A stretch of 64,000 bases of DNA from Candidatus Pacearchaeota archaeon (lineage in GTDB: Archaea; Nanobdellota; Nanobdellia; Pacearchaeales; GW2011-AR1): assembly GCA_018221285.1 (NCBI GenBank), contig JAAOYJ010000003.1, positions 23,030 to 87,029 of the forward strand, in the 5' to 3' direction. Of the stretch, positions 24,378 through 33,300 are shown in pieces. The position numbers were made by a program, and so were the translations under genes. The notes beneath the pieces are model-generated. The model was not told where the DNA came from. It ran no database searches and saw only the letters and a program-made list of their open reading frames with translations. Each line of letters begins with the position of its first letter. Position 1 is the first letter of the stretch.

Positions 24378-26663
24378 TTAAATTCTTAATTTCTTAATCT
24401 CCTGATTCAACCATTTCTGCCATTCTGGGAAAACTCTTTCCCCTAAAGGAAGTCCAATCTCTTGATGAATCTCGTCAGAAATCTTATGGAACATATGATT
24501 CGATAGAGTGTTGAACTTTGATTCAAGAATATCTGCGTTTCCTGTTTTCTCCGCAACTTCTACAATCTCTTTCTTCATCTTTGCCCTCAATAAAATATTA
24601 TCATAAACAGCATCCCAGTTTCCAGCCCAGCCCTTTACATTCGACGCAATACTCTTAATTATCTCACTATCACCATTAATCAAATCCTCTGTAGGCTCAA
24701 GCTCATCCTTCTCAACATTATACTTCATCAAATCAACAAACCCCTTCTCCTCCATAGGATCTTTAGTCCAATGCTTCCTAACCTCTGTAATCTGTAGAAC
24801 TCTTCTCCATGAATGCATTCCATCAGGGGACTTTATCGGATTACAAACAGTAATTATATCTGTTGCCTTGAAACTCGTAGCAGGAACTCCCAAGTCATTC
24901 ACAACCCTATCAAAAACCCCGTAAGGAGACGCGCCATGGATAGTACCCGCAACAACATTCGCCAGCGCACCAACCCTCATCGCCTCATAAAGCGCCTTCG
25001 CCTCAACACTTCTAACCTCTCCCATAATCAGACAACTATCTCCCAACCTCAAACTTGTCCTAATCCCATCATCTGCAGAAACTTCTGTCGTTGTCTTCAA
25101 TAAAGCAGACCGAACCTTCATCCTCAAAATATCATACTTCAACTTTCTCAAAGATTCAACAGGCAACTCCAAAGAATCCTCTATCACAATCACCCTATGT
25201 TTAGGAATAATTTCTAACATCAAACTCCCAAGCAGAGAAGTCTTACCAGAACTCCTTGTCCCAGCAACCAAAAGCGTCCTTGAACCATCAATCATAAAAC
25301 TGAGCAAACCAGCACCAAAAGGATTAAGCATTTTATTTTTTATAAACAACGGCAATGTCCATGGAGCTTCTCTATGTCTTCTGATAGCATAAGCCAACCC
25401 GTCAGGAGACAACGGCTTTTGAATGATCGCGATCCTCGCCCGAATCTTTCCAATCTCCAACTGAGTATCCAAAATCGGATTCGCCTCATCCAAGGGCCTC
25501 CCAGAAATCATTCTAAACTTCGCAGCCCATGAATCAACATCCTCCTGACTCGGCAAAATATTCGTCGAACATTCATCATACTCCTGATGCCTCAAAAAAA
25601 TATTCGTCTGCGGAATCGGCGCATTCAAAACAATGTCCTGCAAATTCCTATCTTGAAGTAAAACTTCAATAAGCCCAAAACCAATCGTGTGCCTAACAAG
25701 AATCGTCGACAATTTATTCAAATCAGTATAACTCAACTTAATCCCTTTATTCTGCGCAAGGTCCTGCAACAAATCCTTTGCAATATTAAAGAAAACCTGT
25801 CGCGTCCTCTCTGTATCTGTAAACTCTTCTGCCTTGGGCTGGTGCTCAATCAAAACCCCTCGCGCCAGATTCAAAAGCAAATTCTGCTCTTCACTTAAAG
25901 TATTCTCAGGAGGGATCAGATGGTATATCAACTTCGCCTCATCCTTTTTCCTAAGAATATTCACAAGTGAAACATCAAAGTCCTCCCCAATTTCATACTG
26001 ATCAACAATCTCTGCATCACTCGGCAAATCCGAAACAAGCCGAGTAAAAGTAAAATTAGGAATCACGTCTGGTTTGAAGATCTTATGATAAATCTCTCTA
26101 TCCCCTCTTTTATAATTATCAAGCGAGGGAATCGCAGACCGTATCATCCGCGTCTTCTCCAACAACAAAAAAATCCTCTCCAACAAATTAAGATAATTCT
26201 GCTGGTCTGTCTTATATTGAATTGGCGCCTTCTCCAAAAAAATCCTCGCATTAATAATCAACTTCTTCAACTCTGCATAAGCTGCAATAGGATCCTGCTT
26301 TAACCAGAAAAGAAAAGAAAAAACCTCATTATATCTTGGTGTAAAAAACTGCGCCTGATTCGTAATAAGATTCTTCTGAGACAAAATACTCTCATGCTTA
26401 ACAAGATAAACATAAAGCTGCGCAATCTCCAAAAGAGCAGATGTCTCCTCAAAATCATAATTATAATTTTTCTGTTGAACAAGAATCACTCTCGAAACAT
26501 TCTGGTTCTCCACTAAAAAATCAACCACCTTTTCCATAACTTTCGGATAATCAGAAATACTCGGAACATAAGGCGCCCCAATATAATTAATATAAAGTAT
26601 GTCCTCTCCTCCTTCTCTCTGAACTTCAGACGAATATAACTTAGCCCCTTTTTGAAATTGCAT
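24378..26663 (-). CDS. tadA: Type IV pilus assembly ATPase, TadA/CpaF family
   Basis: 761 residues. The long N-terminal part (to about 330) is followed by the secretion-ATPase core: Walker A AGTRSSGKTSLLGSLM (about 466-481), the Asp-box region VIVIEDSLELP, the Walker B/His-box region CLIMGEVRSVEAKALYEAM ... VVAGTIHGASP, and a C-terminal basic region. It powers pilin polymerisation with the TadC platform. The expected tadA-tadC adjacency is broken by 2.7 kb carrying the DUF4258/DUF2283 pair and recQ in the opposite orientation. Confidence 0.92.
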   Translation of the reverse strand: MQFQKGAKLYSSEVQREGGEDILYINYIGAPYVPSISDYPKVMEKVVDFLVENQNVSRVILVQQKNYNYDFEETSALLEIAQLYVYLVKHESILSQKNLITNQAQFFTPRYNEVFSFLFWLKQDPIAAYAELKKLIINARIFLEKAPIQYKTDQQNYLNLLERIFLLLEKTRMIRSAIPSLDNYKRGDREIYHKIFKPDVIPNFTFTRLVSDLPSDAEIVDQYEIGEDFDVSLVNILRKKDEAKLIYHLIPPENTLSEEQNLLLNLARGVLIEHQPKAEEFTDTERTRQVFFNIAKDLLQDLAQNKGIKLSYTDLNKLSTILVRHTIGFGLIEVLLQDRNLQDIVLNAPIPQTNIFLRHQEYDECSTNILPSQEDVDSWAAKFRMISGRPLDEANPILDTQLEIGKIRARIAIIQKPLSPDGLAYAIRRHREAPWTLPLFIKNKMLNPFGAGLLSFMIDGSRTLLVAGTRSSGKTSLLGSLMLEIIPKHRVIVIEDSLELPVESLRKLKYDILRMKVRSALLKTTTEVSADDGIRTSLRLGDSCLIMGEVRSVEAKALYEAMRVGALANVVAGTIHGASPYGVFDRVVNDLGVPATSFKATDIITVCNPIKSPDGMHSWRRVLQITEVRKHWTKDPMEEKGFVDLMKYNVEKDELEPTEDLINGDSEIIKSIASNVKGWAGNWDAVYDNILLRAKMKKEIVEVAEKTGNADILESKFNTLSNHMFHKISDEIHQEIGLPLGERVFPEWQKWLNQEIKKLRI

Positions 26664-26741
26664 GGATAAGGAAAGAAGTTTAAGTTTTTAATTTTTTGTA
26701 TAAACAAAAACAAATTTAAACCCTCTTAACTTAAATCTTGT

Positions 26742-27059
26742 ATGGAGAGTGAAGAGGCTGAATATGGTGGACCCATGATGGGTGATGCCAGTATGAAAAT
26801 AAGAGATCTTGAAGAAAAGCAGAGGATTCTCAAAGACCGACTTCTTTTAATAGGCCAAAATCTTATAGAAACTAAAGAAAAAACAAATAGTGATATTTTA
26901 GAAATTAAAAAAAATATAGAAATAATCAATCAAAATATGGAGAGGTTAATCGCATTTTTGGAAACTGCTTCAAGCGAATTTCCAAAGTTTGCAAAAAAAG
27001 AAGATTTGGAAATCCTGTCAAAACAGGCAAAAATGTTTCAACCTCTAAAATTAAAATAA
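26742..27059 (+). CDS. Coiled-coil protein, 105 aa
   Basis: An acidic N-terminus (MESEEAEYGGPMMGDASMK) is followed by an almost continuous heptad-type helix (KIRDLEEKQRILKDRLLLIG and beyond). It is divergent from tadA and one nucleotide upstream of another coiled-coil gene. By context it may be an accessory of the pilus machine, like the coiled-coil accessory proteins of archaella, but I see no specific family match. Confidence 0.6.
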   Translation: MESEEAEYGGPMMGDASMKIRDLEEKQRILKDRLLLIGQNLIETKEKTNSDILEIKKNIEIINQNMERLIAFLETASSEFPKFAKKEDLEILSKQAKMFQPLKLK

Positions 27060-27060
27060 A

Positions 27061-27771
27061 ATGGGAACATTGGAACAAGTAACACAATTGAAAGCACAAG
27101 GAAGTTCTGACGAGGACATAATCAATAAATTGCAACAACAAGGAGTTTCTCCAAAAGAGATAAATGATGCTCTTGGCCAATCTCAAATTAAAAGTGCAGT
27201 TTCTGATTCAGCAACCCCAGAAGGAATGGAACCTTCTGTAATGCAACAAGGAAGCGGAGCCCCACAAATACAAGAAATGTCAGGCCAAGACCTATATACT
27301 CCCCAACCCATGCAAGCAGCGCCTCCACAACAAGGGTATGCCGCCCCTCAACAAGAATATTATCAGGAAGGCGGAGGCTATGGTGCAGAATATGCTCCAG
27401 AAGGAATTGACACAGGAACCATGATTGAAATTGCTGAACAAGTTTTTTCAGAAAAAATCAAGAAACTCCATAAACAAGTCGGAGAGATTAACGAATTCAA
27501 AACTTTGGCCCAAACAAAATTAGATAATTTATCTGAAAGAGTAAAAAAGATAGAGACAACAATGGACAAGCTTCAAATTGCAATTCTTGATAAAGTTGGA
27601 TCTTATGGGAAAAACTTAGAAGGAATAAAAAAAGAAATGTCAATGATGCAAGATTCTTTTGGGAAGATGGTTAAACATTCAACACGACATGTTGCCCATC
27701 CTGTAAAACACATAACTACATCTACTCCAGAAAAAACTATTTCTAAAAAGAAAGTTGCTAAGAAAAAATAA
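27061..27771 (+). CDS. Coiled-coil protein with Gln/Pro-rich linker, 236 aa
   Basis: N-terminal helical motif (LKAQGSSDEDIINKLQQQGV, then SPKEINDAL) that recalls short UBA-like or helical repeats, a low-complexity Gln/Pro/Tyr linker (about residues 45-115), then a long coiled coil (IEIAEQVFSEKIKKLHKQVG onward) and a Lys-rich tail. It is cotranscribed with the preceding coiled-coil gene. Function is unknown; nearness to tadA suggests a cytoplasmic accessory of the pilus. Confidence 0.6.
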   Translation: MGTLEQVTQLKAQGSSDEDIINKLQQQGVSPKEINDALGQSQIKSAVSDSATPEGMEPSVMQQGSGAPQIQEMSGQDLYTPQPMQAAPPQQGYAAPQQEYYQEGGGYGAEYAPEGIDTGTMIEIAEQVFSEKIKKLHKQVGEINEFKTLAQTKLDNLSERVKKIETTMDKLQIAILDKVGSYGKNLEGIKKEMSMMQDSFGKMVKHSTRHVAHPVKHITTSTPEKTISKKKVAKKK

Positions 27772-27779
27772 TTAAATGT

Positions 27780-28349
27780 TTAAGATTCTCCCCTAAGTGC
27801 TCTTGCTAAAGGAGATTTATCTGGTGAAGTTGATATGCTTCCAGAACCAACAATAATCGCAAGTGCAAGAAGAATTACAACAACACCTGCAATCATTGGC
27901 CAATTATTACTCCACCACCCTGCAGAAGACCACCCAACTACTCCCGCAGTTTGAACCAATATTACTACTACCACTATTGCCGAGATTCCCATCAAAGTAT
28001 AAGTTATACCTTTAGAATCAGGGTCTGCGAATAAACCTACCACAATCAAAATAATTAAAATAATCGCCAAACCAACTCCCAACCTAGGAAAAACTTCTGA
28101 AAAAAATTGCGGAACAATATCAAATTGTAATGCCATCAGACCAACCACAAAAGCAATTATTCCACTTATAGATTTATTATCATCAAAGATTTTTGTTCTT
28201 TGTAAAATCCCAAAAATTATTGAAAAAATTAACAAGAACGGGAGAAGGTAACTAAAGAACCCATATTGTTCCCAATAATTTAGCATAGTTCCAATTGCTC
28301 CATCTCCAGCATAAGAACCATAAGAAGCTAACATTAACTTGCCAATCAT
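27780..28349 (-). CDS. Polytopic membrane protein of the pilus region, paralogue 1
   Basis: 189 residues, about six membrane helices. The segment SYLLPFLLIFSIIFGILQRT followed by K(I)FDDNKSISGIIAFVVG closely parallels the neighbouring gene (LPFILIWTIVFAILRKTKIL, NQQVDSLVAFVIG). No catalytic residues are evident. It faces the coiled-coil gene convergently. Confidence 0.6.
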   Translation of the reverse strand: MIGKLMLASYGSYAGDGAIGTMLNYWEQYGFFSYLLPFLLIFSIIFGILQRTKIFDDNKSISGIIAFVVGLMALQFDIVPQFFSEVFPRLGVGLAIILIILIVVGLFADPDSKGITYTLMGISAIVVVVILVQTAGVVGWSSAGWWSNNWPMIAGVVVILLALAIIVGSGSISTSPDKSPLARALRGES

Positions 28350-28391
28350 ATAAGAATTTATGAAATAAGATTTAAATATGTTTCTAAAAAA

Positions 28392-28889
28392 CTAATCTCC
28401 CCCACCACGAAGAACCAAGGCCAATGCTGCAGCAACCACTACAATAAATGCCGCATTCGTCCAAAAAGTTCCACTCCAACTTTGTTGAAATAATAATGAT
28501 ATTAAGGCGTTATCTATTCCCGCAGAATAAACTAATGCGATGATAACTGCCACAACAATAACAATCCCTGCAACCCATTTGGCCCAATTCGCACTTAAAA
28601 TGTCACTCCCCATACTTTTCCCTGAAACAAATCCCCAAAGCAATAATCCTACGAACATTACAATAAGAGCAACTGTCAGAAACAAAACCATATTACTAAC
28701 AATTTCTTTAGGTTGTAAAACACTAATGAAAATAAAACCAATAACAAACGCAACAAGGGAATCAACCTGTTGGTTCTCTCCAAGAATTTTTGTTTTTCGA
28801 AGGATAGCAAAAACAATCGTCCAAATTAATATAAATGGTAAAACAAATTGTGTTACAATCCAATGTTGAAATATTGTTTCTCCTGCCAT
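28392..28889 (-). CDS. Polytopic membrane protein of the pilus region, paralogue 2
   Basis: 165 residues, about five membrane helices, tandem paralogue of the next gene on the same strand. It starts MAGETIFQHWIVTQFVLPFI and ends with Gly-rich GGGD. AAGAGGT lies about 10 nt before the ATG. A role with the adjacent type IV pilus is an inference from position only. Confidence 0.6.
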   Translation of the reverse strand: MAGETIFQHWIVTQFVLPFILIWTIVFAILRKTKILGENQQVDSLVAFVIGFIFISVLQPKEIVSNMVLFLTVALIVMFVGLLLWGFVSGKSMGSDILSANWAKWVAGIVIVVAVIIALVYSAGIDNALISLLFQQSWSGTFWTNAAFIVVVAAALALVLRGGGD

Positions 28890-28923
28890 GTATATATTAC
28901 CTCTTTTTAATTTTTAAATCTTA

Positions 28924-29202
28924 CTAAATCAAATCTTCAGGAAGATCTTCCATCTCAGATTCCTGACTTGGTAAAGCAGATTTGTTTATTATAAAAACAT
29001 CACTAATAGCCTTAACAAACTGGTGTGGGATTATGACTCCTCTTGCTCCTCCAATCAAAGAAATAACACTTCCTCCAACTTTAATCCTCCAACCTTCAAT
29101 TTTATTTTCTTGGAGGTTCGCCTCTTCGACTTCTCCGAAAAAATCTCCTGAATCAGTATAAACCTTGGTTCCAATAACCTCTGATACCTTTTTTATTCTC
29201 AT
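28924..29202 (-). CDS. PRC-barrel domain protein
   Basis: About 92 residues. MRIKKVSEVIGTKVYTDSGD, FFGEVEEANLQENKIEGWRI and GVIIPHQFVKAI follow the PRC-barrel pattern (the V.tdsGe.iG.V......). PRC-barrel proteins in archaea are small beta-barrels linked to RNA processing or cell division (CdpB-type), among other roles; this one is not assignable. The internal ATG at 29202 fits the fold and lies about 25 nt from an ATTTAAA box; 29214 is the longer alternative. Confidence 0.75.
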   Translation of the reverse strand: MRIKKVSEVIGTKVYTDSGDFFGEVEEANLQENKIEGWRIKVGGSVISLIGGARGVIIPHQFVKAISDVFIINKSALPSQESEMEDLPEDLI

Positions 29203-29346
29203 GATAAAATTCAATCAATCTTCTTTAAATAGTTTTCCTTTGTCGAATGGATATTTTGGAGTATATAGCTAATCTGATTAAAGGATTAGTGTATAAATGA
29301 AATCAATAACAAATAACTTTATAAAAAATCATTCACTTCCCAATAC

Positions 29347-30030
29347 ATGCTAAATAAAACAGAAATCATTGCCATACTCCTTTCTACACTTGTCCTCGGA
29401 TTTGTTATAAGTCTCATATCATCCCTAAACGCATTTTTTACAATCTCTCTAACAGTTTTTATTATTATCATGATAAATATAATCTCAAAAAAAGTTATGA
29501 GTTATTATTTTGATTCTGAAACAGAAGTAAGCTTATGGAGCATCAAAAGATCTGGGCTTTCCTATTTCTTCGGCGCAATTATCCCTTTTGCAAGCCCACA
29601 TCCTTCAAAAAAATTCAAGAAGCCATTTCCTTCAGGATTATTTTTCCCAATAATTACAACTGCGTTTTCATTTGGATACATAAACTGGATGTCTACACTT
29701 GTATTCGATGTGAAAGCAAAAACCTACAAAGCAGCAAAAAGACACGGACTATACACATTCTCAGAAATGGCTGAAAATCAAATCGGATTAATCGCAGCAG
29801 CAGGGATCGTTGCTAATTTAGCATTTGCAATAGTAGGTTACTTAATAGGGTACAACGACTTCTCACGCCTAAGCATCTACTACGCCCTCTATAACATGAT
29901 TCCAATCTCTGATCTCGACGGAAACAAGATATACTTCGGTAGCTCGACTTTTGTTGGATTTCCTTTAATGTGGGGTACGCTCGCACTAATCACCCTCATC
30001 GGAGTTGGCTATGCATTATTTTTAATATAA
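29347..30030 (+). CDS. M50-family membrane protein lacking HExxH
   Basis: 227 residues, about six membrane helices. The second half has the site-2 protease signature of a Gly-rich helix (NQIGLIAAAGIVANLAFAIV) and NMIPISDLDGNKIYFGS, the NxxPxxxLDG motif. The zinc-binding HExxH expected in an early helix is absent (the region reads INIISKKVMSYYF). It is therefore probably not an active protease, or the zinc site has been rebuilt. Monocistronic. Confidence 0.65.
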   Translation: MLNKTEIIAILLSTLVLGFVISLISSLNAFFTISLTVFIIIMINIISKKVMSYYFDSETEVSLWSIKRSGLSYFFGAIIPFASPHPSKKFKKPFPSGLFFPIITTAFSFGYINWMSTLVFDVKAKTYKAAKRHGLYTFSEMAENQIGLIAAAGIVANLAFAIVGYLIGYNDFSRLSIYYALYNMIPISDLDGNKIYFGSSTFVGFPLMWGTLALITLIGVGYALFLI

Positions 30031-30075
30031 CTACATTATAATAAAACATTTAAACATACTTCTCCAATAACTATC

Positions 30076-30285
30076 ATGAATAAATTAGATTGGTTTGAAA
30101 CAAAAAAAGCAACAACATCATTTGCTTTAGTTGCATTGGCTGGAGGATTTATATTCTTAAATCGCGGAATCACTGGAAACGTAATCCTCGACAGCAAATA
30201 CTCATTTAATATGCTCTCAATAATAGGCCTTCTACTAATTGTATGTGCAGTTGTATTAGGAGCCCATACTATTTGGAAGAAATAA
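30076..30285 (+). CDS. Small membrane protein with GITGNVILD motif
   Basis: 69 residues with two hydrophobic helices separated by a loop that reads NRGITGNVILD. The ITGNV motif also appears in several surface proteins of this window (47180-55420, C-terminus of 44474-46951). Function unknown. It starts 45 nt after the M50-like gene. Confidence 0.55.
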   Translation: MNKLDWFETKKATTSFALVALAGGFIFLNRGITGNVILDSKYSFNMLSIIGLLLIVCAVVLGAHTIWKK

Positions 30286-30336
30286 ATTAGAATCGTTCTC
30301 AAAAAAAAAACCACCTTAATTATATTTAAAAATTAA

Positions 30337-33300
30337 TTAAAGTGCGAGGCAGCCAATCTCTGTGGTAATTTCACTTCTAAAATTTTCCTCAAGACCATAA
30401 ACCAAAGATAATCTTTCGCATCTTTTTTCTGTTACGAATTGCGCCCCGTCCCCTAAGACACAACAACCTTTTTTACAATAAGAAACACTGCAGCCAACAT
30501 CTTCTGTCCAAACCCCATTATCATCTTCACAAATATTCTTTGGAGCACTTTTAATACAATCCCCTTCATTATTATCATAACAACAACCAAGTTCTAGATA
30601 AGAACCAATATTAGTTCTCGTCGATAAATATACTTCAGCATAAACCTGCTCACCAGGATAACTAATTTCAGCACCATATTGGTCTGAATCACTTTTATCT
30701 GTTGTTACAATTGTGCCCCAGTAATCAACATCTTTGTAAAGATCATCATTACTTTCAACCTGAATATTATCGAATACATTATCCTCTCTCCATGTTGTTT
30801 CAACATCCTTAACTCCAACCCCGTCAATAGAATTCCCTTCTCCTTCCATTTTAACAATTAATGCCTCATAATTTCCCCTATCATCCTGCTCTTCAAATAT
30901 AACCATTGCTGGAAGTTCAATCGCCAAGCCAGAAACATCAAGAAGATATATTCTTGTCGGATTGTTCTCTCCACCATTCATGATACTATATCTTAAGGGC
31001 CCAACATTTGCAGTTACAGAAACACCACTTGCAGGCGAAGGAATCGGTACATCCATATACCCACCCCCATCAGGGAATTTCAATGTGGCCAAATCATTTC
31101 CATTGTCATCCCAATTAACTAAATCTATTGTTAGGGGTTCATAAAAAGCTACTCTTGCTCCTTTAGATGTCTGTATTGAGGGATAGATTATTGCTTCCCC
31201 CACACCACTATCCGGATAATCTAAAGTAACATAATCACACCCTTCACAAGATTCATCATGGTATCTAACATTATACACTTTTCCTCCAACAACCATCTCA
31301 CCAAAACCTTCTTTATTAACCCCTCCAGTAATAACTTCGTATGTATCTTCTTTATTGAAAACATCTCTAAACACTATGTCATCGTCGGTACTATCAGAAT
31401 CATTACTAAACTGATAAAATTCAAGTAAGAAACCTTCGTCCTCATTACCTACTACAACATATTGAGATACGTTAATCTTTTCTCCTTCAATTACATGAAT
31501 TATGTCGTCTATTCTTCCATCCGCAAGTCTTGCAGGCGTTGCATCAGCATTATACCATGTTATGCTTTCTAAATCGCCAGTATGAGTAGTCATTTCAAGC
31601 GTGGCCGTATTATCTCCTGAAGAATCAATCTTAATCAATTCCCGATTATTATTATAATAAACTGATGAAAAATCTATTCCAAAAGTCCCAAAAACAGGGT
31701 CCACAAATGCTTCTCCGACAAGAATAACATCAACATCAGAATCTTCTGCAACAACATCAATATAAAACCCTGTTAAACTATCTACTCCTCCATTAAACCG
31801 AACTAATGTCCCATCAATACTATCTTCATCAGAACCAATTTTTACCTTATTTCCATTTTGAAGAAGTATTTTGTTTGCCCCAACAGTAATCTCTGCAGTT
31901 AATCTGTTTGTAGCAGTATCTTCATCTGCCCAATTAACAGCAATTTCAATTCCTTGGACATTTTCATAAGAACCTTCACTAATCTCTTTGCTTTGGGATG
32001 CTCCAATACTATTAGTAACCTTAATAATTGCAGAGGTATCTGAAGATCCTAGGATTTCAATAGTATATGAAATACTATTAATAATGACCGTTTTTGAAGC
32101 AGGGTCTGTACCTCCAACAGATAACTTTACTGTTTCAAAAGATTCATACAAGTAAAGTTTTGAACTTGTAGTTCCGGCCCCAACAGCATATTCTTTACCG
32201 AAGAGGGTTATTGGATTCCCAATCAAATCAAAACTTGTAAAATCTGTTGCCCTATCAAATGTAATCTGGGACGTATAAACAGGTTCACTTACAAAGGTAC
32301 TCATTGCGATTGTAAATGCAGGATCATCATCCGAAGTAGGTGCTTGAGCATAAACAAACTCTGCCCCAGAACCAATATTTATTGTCTGAATATAATCAAC
32401 ATACTGGCCATCCAATTCAATATTCTCTCCATCTTTCAACAAACTAGGCAAGTCATTATCTGTTAAAGTTTGTCTAACATTATTAATAGAATCTCCTAAA
32501 TAAATCTTAGATGAAGAAGTAAACAATCCAAAAGACTCTCCTTCGGAAGAAACAAGAACTTCTATTGCCAAACTTAATTCCTCTTGAGCTCCACTCCCAT
32601 AAATCATCGTACAAATAGCATCATCTCTTGCACAATAAAGAGCTACTTGAAAATCATAGATTCCTGCTTCTTCTGGATAATTTCCTTCTATACGCCATCT
32701 CCCCTCTCCAATATATTCAGCATTACCTCCAAATACTGTAGGCTCACCAGGAATTCTTGAAGAAATATAAACTTGAACATTAAATCCTTCAGAAGGTTCA
32801 GGATAAGTTCCATCTGATTCAGAAGTCTCTATCTCAACCATAAATTCTTCGCCAGCATTTATAATTCCACCAAAATTATCTAAATCAACAATTTCAAAAG
32901 ATCTCTCATCATCATCTCCTAAAAATTTGAACAAACATTCATTATAACCCTCATCACTAAAGGGATTAAAAACTTTACACAAAAACTGGAAAAGATTCCT
33001 CCTAAACGCACTTGTCTCATCTAAAACATTCTTAATCTCAATACATTCCCCACTTGAACAAACATTGCTCTCACACTCATAATTGTTCTGGCATGTTGCC
33101 GAATTCCCTCGAGAGTCTGCTTTTTTTTGCTCTTCTAACTCTCCATTAATCTCACAATACATATCCAACAAAGCATTACCTCCAGTTTCATCTTCTCTAA
33201 GCTGCACTCTAAATCCATAGGGAATGCACGCCCCATCAAACTCGCACCCACTACACTCTCCAGGATTACAGCTCACTTCTTCATCATAATCCCCAGAATT

